64,000 nt of DNA from positions 1 through 64,000 of the forward strand of contig JAUCBJ010002723.1 in the NCBI GenBank assembly GCA_032718475.1. The letters run 5' to 3'. Below, piece by piece: positions 32,530 to 42,415 of the stretch. Below the pieces are notes generated by a model that saw only the letters and a program-made list of their open reading frames with translations, did not search any database and was not told the origin of the DNA. This DNA is from Nemertoderma westbladi (lineage: Eukaryota > Xenacoelomorpha > Nemertodermatida > Nemertodermatidae). Numbering within the stretch: position 1 is the stretch's first letter; every line of letters begins with the position of its first letter. The position numbers and the translations under genes are program-made.

Positions 32530-33055
32530 TCTCTAAATGAAAATCGACGCTAATAACAGATGATTACGATGGAAATAATTAAACTGTAACCTGTGCTATT
32601 GACACTTGTTTATTGATTTGGATAAAATTCAGGGCTCCCAGAGTTTCCTTTTTCCTTTTTTTTCCCTTTTTTTAGTATGTTTCTTCTTTTCCTTTTTTTT
32701 TGTCCATTTATACACCCTTTTTTCCCTTTTTTTAGTTCAGAAAATAGCCTGCTGTAAGTGTAACATGTTCTATATTTCTGAGACAGAGGTTGTCTCTGTC
32801 TCAGAAAATATGTATTAAAGTTCTCTCCGCAGCTACATTTTTATCGTGTGATATATTATAATTCACGCAAAACCCGCCTTGGTGAATCAACAAAGATGAT
32901 TTTCAATTTAGGGAAAGGAACAGGTTGCAATTGTAGTCTATTCTAACCAAAACAATAAGAGAAAGCATATAACACTGTTACAGTTTCATTTTTGCTCGTA
33001 ATCAGCTGTTATTTGCATCCGTTTTCCCCCAGAGATGGTTGAATTTTGATTGCGT
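32530..33055. mobile_element. Candidate MITE with long inverted ends
   Basis: The left end (about 32535-32625: GACGCTAATAACAGATGATT ... TTTATTGATTTGG) is an approximate reverse complement of the right end (about 32910-33055: CTAACCAAAACAATAAGAGA ... AATCAGCTGTTATTTGCATC). Similar ends are found singly at 15700, 18935, 61262 and 63140. The central part (polypyrimidine runs near 32650-32740) has no coding potential. Confidence 0.5.
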
Positions 33056-33059
33056 CTTA

Positions 33060-33841
33060 AAGCATTTTTGTTATTTATATAAATGTATCCAAATCCGTAC
33101 CAAAGTTTTTATATCACTTTCAAACTAAAGTTATATTTACAAGCGTTTGATAAACCTCTATCAATGACCATCAATCGGCCGAGCTCAATCATCTCTGATA
33201 ACTAGCCAAAAAAGGTGAAAGTATCTGTATAATTATATTAATAATATTAATACATTAACTATAATTAATATTATTTATATTGCCATTGCCATTGTTCTCT
33301 TCCCTGCGTGTTTATATTTTTTAACTTTCTTTGATATCCTCCTGTCATTTAAAGAAGTGACGTTTCTTAATGGGATTCTTCATAGTATATAGCCTACAGT
33401 AAGGTTAATGAAATAAAATCAAGAAACAGCACTAAAGACATAATGTTTATTATTTCTTTTGTAAAGATAATATCTATTCAGTTTTTCACTTTTTTTTAAC
33501 TGCATCCTATCTTTTTTTTAACTGATTCCTATCCTTTTTTTTTTTTTTTTTTTAAATATAAAATCATTTCTCGATTTTTTTGGCTGGGAGGGCTGTAAAA
33601 ATAGCCTGCTAAACTGTAAACTTTTCAATTTTAATTAATTGAAAAAAATTACCCTTCAAAAATGAATAAAATTATTGGATGCGTGCATCATACAGTCAAT
33701 GATAGCAAGGGAAATAAAATAACTTTTTTTAACTATTTCACCATAATATAATCACCATAACCACAATAATCATAACATCCATAACAACACCATAATCATA
33801 ATCACCATAATATACCAAATATACCACCAATGACTATATGA
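33060..33841. other. AT-rich spacer, nothing recognised
   Basis: Poly-T runs (33536-33553) and 'CACCATAATAT' short repeats near 33745-33810. No gene is seen. Confidence 0.6.
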
Positions 33842-34999
33842 TCAATTTTTTTTATTATTTCGTATGTAATCTTTAATTTGCCCCCAAGGCCGATCTGCCA
33901 GGTGACGATATTTAAATTTGTATTCATCGATTTCCTTTTTCCCTGGGAGACGTGAAGCCAGCAGAAATCGTCGAACAGCTAAACGTATTGCGAATTTCTC
34001 GTCGGCGCTCCAAGGTTTGCGGTTTTTATAGCAACGACTTGTTCCACCAGTTGTAGGCCTATTCGAAGCTTTGCCATCACCTAAGATAGTTAAAAAAATT
34101 AGGGACATCTGACAACCGTAGGGACATCTGATATTGCAGATAGGAAATCGATTCAGCGCCTTTAAAAGACGGGACAATACCATCGAGTCAATCTCATCCT
34201 GAAACCATTTCCTATCTGCAGTTGCATCCACTAAAAATGATGGATTGCATTCCACTTCAACATCGTGCAATTTAGGTGACATTTTCGCACGTGAAGGTAT
34301 CCACATTTTACGCAATTCCTGGGGAATATATAACCAAATATTAATATCTTCTGGGGGGTTAAGTAAATAGCCCCAAAAAACAGAAGGCCATGAACTTTCC
34401 CAGGAAAGTTTTTTCCGAAATTGACCATCACCTTTGTCCAAAAGCTCTCGGCACACATTACAGAGCAAGGCTTCATTCCGAGTTTGGTGTTTCTCTAGGT
34501 GGTAATATTTCACACGATGGTAGATCCTTTCAGGTGGGACTAACTCCAAATGGAGTTTATATTCATTCGTTTCCCACCTGAAACAATTTCCACAATATGG
34601 TGAGGTACCGACAGTGTCTATAGTTTCCGGTTCACGGACAATATCGTTTAAATGTTCATTGAGATTGACGTTCGAATTGACCAAAATATTTGAATTAATT
34701 TCGTCATAATAATTATTCATATCGATATTGGAATCGGCAGTAATCCTAGATGTTTCAATGTTAGTATGGTATGCACTATCTACAACATAAGAAATGGTGT
34801 TACTATTGTAAACACTGGGGCAAGTTGAACTACCTTGTGGCACAGAAGACAAGCATTCACCCAATGATGCTCCAAGGCATTCAATTCGAGTATTAACCTC
34901 TACCCCAGGATTTATTTCATTAAAATGTACAAAACATTTAATGCTACAGTACTTACGACACCACCGTATTTGTTGTTTATTTAAATATTTTGTACACAT
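33842..34999 (-). CDS. Uncharacterised repeat-family protein with zinc-like CPYGC motif
   Basis: A minus-strand frame of 385 codons. The N-terminal third is variable, with cysteines at its start. A CGNCFRWE pair near residue 145 and CNVCRELLDKG near 180 could bind zinc. Then come the blocks WPSVFWGYLL, LWYIPQELRKMW-like sequence, FLVDATADRKWFQDEI and CNIRCPYGCQMS. The C-terminus (KPWSADEKFAIRLAVRRFLL ... RPWGQIKDYIRNNKK) looks like a small basic DNA-binding helix domain. The WPS-FW / W..IP..-R..W / CPxGC pattern is one I know from multicopy uncharacterised proteins in fishes and invertebrates, probably transposon-derived. Function unknown. The start is unsure: it overlaps the upstream frame by 19 bases around a GTATGTG sequence that could be a splice donor, so both ORFs may be exons of one gene. 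Confidence 0.55.
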   Translation of the reverse strand: MCTKYLNKQQIRWCRKYCSIKCFVHFNEINPGVEVNTRIECLGASLGECLSSVPQGSSTCPSVYNSNTISYVVDSAYHTNIETSRITADSNIDMNNYYDEINSNILVNSNVNLNEHLNDIVREPETIDTVGTSPYCGNCFRWETNEYKLHLELVPPERIYHRVKYYHLEKHQTRNEALLCNVCRELLDKGDGQFRKKLSWESSWPSVFWGYLLNPPEDINIWLYIPQELRKMWIPSRAKMSPKLHDVEVECNPSFLVDATADRKWFQDEIDSMVLSRLLKALNRFPICNIRCPYGCQMSLIFLTILGDGKASNRPTTGGTSRCYKNRKPWSADEKFAIRLAVRRFLLASRLPGKKEIDEYKFKYRHLADRPWGQIKDYIRNNKKN

Positions 35000-35631
35000 A
35001 CCACATTTTGGCCTTTCAATTCCCCTTCTTTCGAGCTAGGAACACAACTAACATTGTCATCACCCATCTCACGCACAGCACTTATAGACACACCATTACC
35101 TACAAGATTAGGACCAGCACTAACATTGCAATCACCCATCTCACGCACAGCACTTACGGACACACCATTACCACCTACAAGACTAGGACCAGCACTAACA
35201 TTGCAATCACCCATCTCACGCACAGCACTTACGGACACACCATTACCTACAAGACTAGGACTACCACTAACATTGACATCAACTATCTCACGCACAGCAC
35301 TTACAGACACACACTTACCTACAAGATGCACTCCAGTATCAGATTGGGTATCCAGACCAGCAGCTTCGCCAGTCTCACACACACTAGTAACATTCACAGC
35401 CCTATTCATACCAGTCAATGACCTACCTTTTAAAAAAGCACATTTCATGCAGTACCACCCAAATCCAGTAGCAGGTCCATGGCACTCACAACATTCCATG
35501 GGGCACACTTTCTTATCTGCCTCCTTGGCTCTACACGAAGTACAAATTTCCTGCTTCTCACTGCAGAAATGATGGCAGACTATGCACTTATGGACGGTTG
35601 AAGGCCTAGTAGATGTCTTCTTAAACGGCAT
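34981..35631 (-). CDS. Cys-rich N-terminal part with tandem 26-28-aa repeats
   Basis: Chosen start MPFKKTSTRP at 35631. Residues about 15-65 carry many cysteines: CIVCHHFC, CTSC, CPMECCECHG and WYCMKC, arranged as CxxC pairs, so two or more zinc-binding knuckles are likely. From about residue 105 to 205 a unit of about 26-28 residues (VGNGVSVSAVREMGDCNVSAGPSL) is repeated five times with small changes, a low-complexity linker encoded by an 84-bp DNA repeat. The frame stops 19 bases inside the next ORF. A GGTATGTG at its very end would make a good donor site, so this may be the first exon of a protein continuing in 33842-34999. No known function. Confidence 0.5.
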   Translation of the reverse strand: MPFKKTSTRPSTVHKCIVCHHFCSEKQEICTSCRAKEADKKVCPMECCECHGPATGFGWYCMKCAFLKGRSLTGMNRAVNVTSVCETGEAAGLDTQSDTGVHLVGKCVSVSAVREIVDVNVSGSPSLVGNGVSVSAVREMGDCNVSAGPSLVGGNGVSVSAVREMGDCNVSAGPNLVGNGVSISAVREMGDDNVSCVPSSKEGELKGQNVVCVQNI

Positions 35632-35737
35632 CGTCGTGAAAAGTAATCTAAAAATAATAATATACACCAAATTACTGTATATCATTTTAATAATTTCCCA
35701 TTTTATTATTGGCAGAAAAGATTTGGACTACATAACT

Positions 35738-35842
35738 GTTAATTACTGAATGGGACGATGGATGAATAAACAGCAACAAACCATCGGGATGCAAGCAAAA
35801 AATCGAGCAAAAATAGATCCATCGCCCCATTCAGTAATTAAC
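35738..35842. repeat. 105-bp inverted repeat (hairpin)
   Basis: Arms GTTAATTACTGAATGGG (35738-35754) and CCCATTCAGTAATTAAC (35826-35842) are exact reverse complements; including the next bases (aCGATGGAT / ATCCATCGc) the arms reach about 25 bases with one mismatch. The spacer contains A-rich sequence with another short complementary pair. It may be the ends of a tiny foldback element. Confidence 0.75.
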
Positions 35843-36234
35843 AACTATTCTGTAAAATGGATGTCAAACATAACAACTACTCGGACTACATAAATTAGGA
35901 TTAATAAACACTAGTGTTGTGTAGACGACTCAGATACAACATAATAATATTATTATATTTTAATAATAATAAATTAATTTATTTTTTATTGTAAAGCATT
36001 AACATAACACTACACTGTATAGCAGTTTAAGAACAATTATAATAATGTTTCCAAGGAAACTATTTAGTAAGAACTATTACTAGATAGTTAGTGCGTTAAC
36101 GTATATTATAAGCGTGCATACAGTATAAATACGCGGTACCGGTACGGTATTCATCGATATTCCGTAATCAGCTATTATTTTTACATGATTTATTATTATA
36201 ATAATATTATTAAAGTATACATTTAAAAAATAGA
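35843..36234. other. AT-rich spacer, nothing recognised
   Basis: No gene is seen. A short GTTTCCAAGGAAACTAT at 36049 recurs in the tandem repeats at 36862 and 37131. Confidence 0.6.
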
Positions 36235-36390
36235 GTCGAAGTGTCCGGATGGATACAGCTGCAACTGAAGGGCTTTCACAATAGTGTTTGTAGGCGCGGT
36301 TCTAATTCGATTACAGGCTGTAGAAATTAGATAAACAGCCAAGAGAAAGGAGCATTCGGGTTGCCTCCGACATGTCATGTTTCACAAACT
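36235..36390 (+). repeat. Candidate SINE (copy 2)
   Basis: GTCCGGATGGATACAGCTGC resembles a degenerate pol III box A region and GGTTCTAATTCGATT (about 36298-36312) a box B. It is followed by AACAGCCAAGAGAAAGGAG and TTCGGGTTGCCTCCG, shared with 15090-15130. Confidence 0.5.
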
Positions 36391-36599
36391 CACCTACTGT
36401 ATAACTTAACTTTAGGCCTATTTATGTGAGTTAAAGGGAATTATAAAAGTACTTACAGTATCCTGTACAGAGTACACGTATATTATGTATACAGTATTTT
36501 TGTTCAACATTGTTTTTGTTCAACGTTTTTTTCAACATTTTGCCTACTCAATTAGTGTATTACATATAATACTGTTATTTGTTTCAACTTTTATAATCA

Positions 36600-37200
36600 A
36601 ATGTTTGGCCTACTTAGCCTACAGTAATTATAATTTACTGTATATATTAATCTGTTCGTTTACCGTGGTTAACAGGGTACCGTAGTCAGCATATAGGGCC
36701 TACAAAATAAGTTTAGTAATTACACTTTTATTTAATTTAAATTGTTTTAATATAATTATGTTAAATTAGCTTAATAATAATGTACTGTATATATCAATCT
36801 GTTCACCTTTTACACAGTGGTTAGTTAATATAAATTATAATAGGTAATACTGTTTCCAAGGAAACTATATAGTTAGAATTACGCCATAGCTACAGTAGAG
36901 AGTTAACGGCCATCATACAAGTACTTGCAGTATATACAGTATTTTTCTTTACAGGGTACCGTAGTCAGCATATAGGGCCTACAAAATAAGTTTACTAGTT
37001 ACACTTTTATTTAATTTAAAATTGTTTAATATAATTATGTTAAATTAGCTTAATAATAATGTACTGCATATATTAAACAGTTCTTCTTAAACACAGTGGT
37101 TAGTTAATATAACTTGTAATAGGCAATACTGTTTCCAAGGAAACTATATAGTTAGAATTACGTCATAGAGTAGATACAGTAGAGAGTAAACGGGCATTAT
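36600..37200 (+). repeat. Tandem duplication of about 275-280 bp
   Basis: 36675-36900 and 36952-37165 share GGGTACCGTAGTCAGCATAT, GGGCCTACAAAATAAGTTTA, TTATGTTAAATTAGCTTAAT, CACAGTGGTTAGTTAATAT and GTTTCCAAGGAAACTATATA. A partial third unit precedes them near 36610. Confidence 0.8.
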
Positions 37201-37902
37201 AAATTAACTAGGCCTACCAGTACACATGCAGTATTTGTTTTGTATCGGTATTCAACATATACACCCTTTTAGTTTATTATTTAAAATATTTTTATTTTTA
37301 AATAAGTAGACCGAAACGAAATACAAAATAATCGAACCTTTTGAAAAGTTACCGGTAGCCATTTTAATTCAATGGAAATAAATAATGCTGTTGCTGGGGT
37401 TTATTATTATAATTATTACATAACATAATCGAATATAAATAACATGCACACCTTGTACTGTAGTAACATGGATACTAATTTTGTTCCTAACAATATTAAA
37501 AGTACTGCATAGCCATTCGTAAACACTCCAACAGTATTTACAGCTACCATCCGCAAATTTATATTGGGGTAGGCTTACTTTAGGCCGATTATGATATGGA
37601 AAATTTCAACCAGTTTAAGAATTATACTGTAAAGTGTGTTCCTAAAGTTATTTTATTTATTTGATTAGTAAAGTCCACCACTGTAACCCACTCATTTCAC
37701 TAATAAGTACCTTAAATTGTGAGAAGCAAATTAAAGAATCGCGAAATTAAGTTCATCGAAATCACCATGCCTACCTACCGTAGAGCGGTACATACAGTGA
37801 TGGGATCTACCTCGTACCGTATGTGCGGTACACAGAAATATTAAACATACCGTAAAATATAGTAGGCCTAAATGAAAACGAAAATGATAATCATTGGAAC
37901 TA
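37201..37902. other. Spacer, nothing recognised
   Basis: AT-rich; no coding or repeat unit seen beyond scattered 'aggcct' words. Confidence 0.55.
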
Positions 37903-39665
37903 TTATGAATTTAAAAATAAAGATTTGCTTGTGATTGAACGAAGTTCGGAATTTAGACTGTTCCACATTAACGATCCTTGAAGAGCCAGTGATTGATGAG
38001 CCACATTGAGTCGAACTCTAGGTAACCTATATAAACCTGATGCTGCAGAGCGTGTGTTGTGAGAATGTATATCACTAAATTTTGTAAACAAATGGGATAA
38101 AGAACCAGGAACATTATGGTTTATATCATACATTAGTTTACAAACTTGGTATTTATATAAAATATTCTCTAGAGGTAACACCTTTAGTTGGCGGTACAGG
38201 GGTAGTGAGGAAGTACGGTAGTGACTAAATGTAATTACTCGTAAAATTTTATTTATTTTTGTCCTTATAGGCTTTAAAATTGAGTCACACGCAGCCCCCC
38301 AAACAATTAAACCATAATTAACGTAAGGATATATTAAAGCAAAAAATATGGTTCTGGGGAAAATATGACGAAGTTTGTAAAATATACCACTGGATTTCGA
38401 TAATTTTTTAAGAACATACTGCAAATGTAATTTAAACGTAAGCCTGTCGTCAATGAATACACCTAAATATTTGACCCCTGCCTGCCGCCTTGTTAATTGC
38501 AGTTTCTTTAATTTTAACTACTGGAAGTCCCGAGTGTGGTAATTTTGAATTTGAAAAATAACTATACTCTGTTTTTTTTTATGTTTAATGATAATTTGTT
38601 ATCGGCCAGCCAATTTGATATATTAACAAATTCTGAGTTTATAGTGTCAATTAAAATATTATGATTATGAGAGTGATACATTAAGGTAGTGTCGTCAGCA
38701 AAAAGGGTTGTCAAAAATTTATTACTATTCGGAAGATCGTTAATGTATAATAAAAATAATAGCGGCCCCAAAATAGATCCCTGTGGTATACCACATGTTA
38801 TTGAGCTGGCAGAACCCACAGAAACCCACTGAGTGCGGCCTGTTAAATAATCTGAAAACAATTGTAACTGACGACCCCTGACACCATAGCGTTCCATTTT
38901 TTTAATTAAGATTGAGTGGTCCAAGGTATCAAACGCCTTTTTAAGATCTATGTAGATTACGCAGGCTGATTCGCCGTTATCTAGAACAGATCTTAGTTTT
39001 TCAGTTATCTGTAAAATAGCCTCTGAAGTTGTAAATTTTTTCCTGAAACCAAATTGATTCGGGGTTAGAATTGTATTTTTATTAATATATGAAATTAATT
39101 GGTCATAAATAATAATCTCATAAATTTTACTAAACATAGGGAGCAAAGAAATTGGACGGTAATTTGATGGATCGAATGGATCAGCACCTTTGTACGCAGG
39201 GATAACTTTGGCTTCTTTTAAACGCATTGGGAAACTTCCTATTCGTAGACTACAGTTCAATAATTTAGCAAGATGTAAACTCAATATTTTTGCTGCAATT
39301 TTAACTATTTTAGTGGGAAATTGATCATTAGTAGCAGAGCTTTCTTTTAAAGTTAAAATGTGGTATTCAACCTCAACTGGGCTAGTCTCAATCAAAACAA
39401 AGCAATTACTTTTTTTATGAGCGATGTGCCGAGTGGGGCAACATCCAGACGGAAAGATTTTTGATGCGAGACTAGGACCAATTGACGTAAAGAAATCGTT
39501 AAATTCTTCCGCAATTAATTTTTGATCAGCTATTGTGATTTTTTCATTGTTTATATTAGTAACATTCAATTTTTTCGGAAGAGCAGAACGGGAATTTCTG
39601 TTAAGCGCAGAATTAATAATTTTCCATGTTTTCCTAATATTTGTCTGATTCCTTGTGAAGGTTCC
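37903..39665 (-). pseudogene. LINE-B copy 2: CR1/Jockey-like RT
   Basis: The frame 39569-38562 has the RT blocks ESSATNDQFPTKIVK, SNYRPISLLPMFSKIYEII, FGFRKKFTTSEAILQ, the catalytic YIDLKKAFDTLDHSI, GIPQGSILGPLLFLLYINDL and LFADDTTLMY, ending at LSLNIKKNRV. A frameshift within a T8-10 run near 38570 leads to a second frame, 38424-37903 (RTIFFALIYPYVNYGLIVWG ... HNTRSA...YRLPRVRLN), which is the usual C-terminal domain. It is related to the LINE at 23.4-25.5 kb but clearly diverged. The endonuclease is missing: at about 39665 the sequence switches abruptly to a Penelope/transposon block, so the 5' end was cut or never copied. Confidence 0.9.
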
Positions 39666-39670
39666 AGGTT

Positions 39671-41363
39671 ACGGGTGCGTTTGATTGTTCTACAAGTAAT
39701 ATACTTTATTTTTTTTCCTGTAAAGTGCACCCGGACGCATATTACATTGCACAGTGAGCCAAAGCGCATGATTCACTGGGCCAGGTTTTCTATGAGCCAG
39801 TGAAGGTGAACAATTGCCAGATATTTCAGCTTTAAAAATATTTATACAGATATTCCTGTTCAGAACTAAGATTGGAGTAGTTTTCCAGTGCAGGTAATGT
39901 TGGCCCAACTATAGAGGAAAATGAAACAAGTGCAAGCTCATGGCTGTTATGCAGTTGTTTTCCTATTGGGCCTGTAAAAGACTTTGGGCTGGAAGTTACT
40001 CCATCAACGTATGTGATGACATGCCGCAGTGGTAATTCATTTAGGTGAAGCAGACATACAAACCAGCAGACTGGTCTTTTGAATATGCACTTCTCTAATA
40101 ATCGTATAACACCCCCTTTATGACCAGTATTAACTACTGTACCATCACAACCGCAACAGACAATATTATCAGTGCTAATATTAAGTGAAGTGAAGAAACT
40201 ATTAATAGATTGAACTATGTCTGCCGCCTTTTCAGATATTGGAATTGGGTCCAAGAAAGTTTAAGCCGGGTTCCTCTATTAATGATACATGGCATTCATT
40301 TCCTTCCTTCGGATGATATTTCCAGTTGTGTCAGTCTTTCCATCAAAACATAAACCACGCATGTTTTCGACATTAGCACTACGTTGCATATCCTCCCTTG
40401 TCTTGACGACGAAGGTTATTTCTGGCAATTATTAACTCCCTTTCATCCTTATTGATAAGTCCAACATCTTCAAGAACAGCTGATGCAATTGCTGCACCGC
40501 TGTAGTCAGAAACATCATACCTGTAATCAACGTGGGTACAAGGGAATGGATAATTCGTACTGTATTTTAATTCGTACTGAAAATTCGTACTGTATTTTAA
40601 TAAAGTATGTGTTGATATAAAAATAACATTACTACAGTAGTTTCATATTAACATTTATATATTATACACTGATGCAAATCCCACACACACAGCCGTAATG
40701 GTTCCAGCCCCCATACTAATATAGATTCAAGGAAAGGTGCAGTTTACAGAGACTGTAATGTAATTGTACCACGATATTTAAACCATAAAATATTTAATTA
40801 GTAACCTATCACATTCTCCAGTCAGTGCCGAAATCTGAGTTCTCATCTGCTTTTCCTGAGCAGGTAATTCATATCAAAATCATCATCACTTTCAACAATT
40901 CTGGATCCACCTTGCCATCCCACTTCACTGTCAGAATCGGCCTCGAATTAATCACAAACTTGATCACCAACAGTGGAAACTTCTGATACAGGTCGCTTCT
41001 TAGTTGTACTGCAAACCTTTTTCTCCCTTTCTATTTTTCTTTCCAACCGAGCTGTTGTTTCCTCGTCAATAGGACCAATCACCATTTGTCTACAAGTTCG
41101 TTGGTCTTGAAGAAATCTACGTTCAATAACTGGAACACTTTTACTCTTATCACAAATACAGTTATCCGAACACCGGCAGGAAGCTATATCGAAAATAAGT
41201 TTGGCACTTAGCTTAAGATCAGTCAACATTGAACTTCCTGCACTATAATTTATACTGTACGTTTCAGCAGATTTTGGCATCTGTTATATTATTTTCCAAT
41301 CTTTTGAATTATTTTTTTGAAGTTCATTGTTGGTATAGACGCACGATCCCAAATTTCAACAAC
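39671..41363 (-). pseudogene. DNA-transposon-like gene (NTGHKGGVIRLLE family), copy 1
   Basis: Minus-strand pieces in order: IWDRASIPTMNFKKII (about 41350-41300), 41280-40948 (MPKSAETYS..., CRCSDNCICDKS, RQMVIGPIDEETTARL), then YDVSDYSGAAIASAVLEDVG and RGLCFDGKTDTT (about 40530-40330), then 40254-39832 with CCGCDGTVVNTGHKGGVIRL, CWFVCLLHLNELPLRHVI. These blocks in this order define a multicopy protein family I know from cnidarians, arthropods and other invertebrates, probably a transposase-like protein; the conserved Asp in FDGK and CDGT would suit a DDE-type site, which is inference. Several frame breaks are present. The right end is cut at 41363, where a Penelope RT begins; the N-terminal part survives only in copy 2. 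The first 110 bases (39671-39780) are a plus-strand Penelope fragment. Confidence 0.6.
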
Positions 41364-42280
41364 ACTTTTCAACCCGACGAATAAGTTTTCTGCGGAGCTG
41401 AAACGACTATTAAAGAACAACAACATCAGTGATAAGGATCTACAAGAATACATAGTGCCTAAGCATCCCACGGCAGGGTACGTGTTCACGCTATCTAAAG
41501 ATCACAAAGAATGCTCAGAGTGGATAGATTGGGGAGGAGGGATGCTCAGCAACAGGAATGGTGTCCAAGCGCACAACTCAGTTACTGATTTCAATTATCC
41601 AACCGATTTTGGAGAGGATGCTGCACTACATTCCGGATTCCACTGCAGCGAGGAGAAGCTTACCGGTTGAACCACACGAACAGGAGACATTTTTGGCACT
41701 GGATGTGAAGGATATGTATCCTTTGGTGGACTTTAGTTTAACGACTGATGCGATATCAGCCAGTTTTGAAGGAGAATCCAGGCATTATGGAGGACTCAGG
41801 ATAAACAGTAGAGCAAATTGTTGTCTTACTACGATATGTCATTACTGATACCCATTTTCGTGCAGAAGGGGGGTTTCTATTTATTAATCAAGGGACTGGT
41901 GATGGGGGGGGGGGGGGGGGGGGGGGCAGCCAGGAAGTCGATTGCGGTGTTAACGGTAAATAGAGTACATATGCATATTAGTCGGATTACTTTAGTAGGT
42001 GCTACCTTTTTTAAGACATTTGTAGACGATGGGGAAGGCATTTTTAATAAGAGTATTAACAGAGGAAGAGAAGGGTGATATTAGGGTCAGGTACAACACT
42101 GCCAGTGGGGAAGTGTTTGGGTGGGACTCCATTCAGTTTATCATATAATTTTCACATGATAAAACCACCATTTTGGGTTTAGATTTATTTATTAGGGAGG
42201 GGGACAACCGTGTAGTTTGGATAGATAGGAGATAGATATAGAGGACCGTATAGATAGGAGGGGGGCAGCGTTTGTGTCCA
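41364..42280 (+). pseudogene. Penelope-like element RT, copy B
   Basis: Almost identical to 26343-27230. Pieces: LKRLLKNNNISDKDLQEYIV and TAGYVFTLSKDHKE (41390-41510), ILERMLHYIPDS (41600), FLALDVKDMYPLVDF (41695-41735), then after a 23-base G-run (41906-41927) FKTFVDDGEGIFNKS (42010-42055) and FSHDKTTILGLDLFIREGDN (about 42145-42205). This copy keeps the complete FVDDGEG catalytic region. Frame changes at the G-run and after 41550 leave it non-coding as a whole. Confidence 0.75.
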
Positions 42281-42299
42281 CCAGGGACCGATATCTAAC

Positions 42300-42415
42300 G
42301 TAAGGGAAAGCCATGGGCAGCCTTGAATAGGCTTTCCAGGATTTGGAAGTCACTGATGAGAATTAATCGGACACTTAAGGTCCGATTATTTAGAGCAGCA
42401 GTAGTTCCAGTAAGT
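42300..42415 (+). pseudogene. LINE-A fragment, second copy in the composite block
   Basis: The same piece as 27270-27376, with a 4-base insertion (TGAT) before GAGAATTAATCGG and a 5-base deletion near its start. Confidence 0.85.

Noticed and set aside
35054-35572. Thr/Leu-rich plus-strand frames at 34990-35572
   Set aside because: Antisense shadows of the 84-bp coding repeat; the minus-strand frame has Cys pairs and a better start.
42353-42360. CTGATGAG as a hammerhead ribozyme core near the Penelope block
   Set aside because: It is a 4-base insertion within the LINE-A scrap; no stem I-III pairing or GAAA partner was seen.
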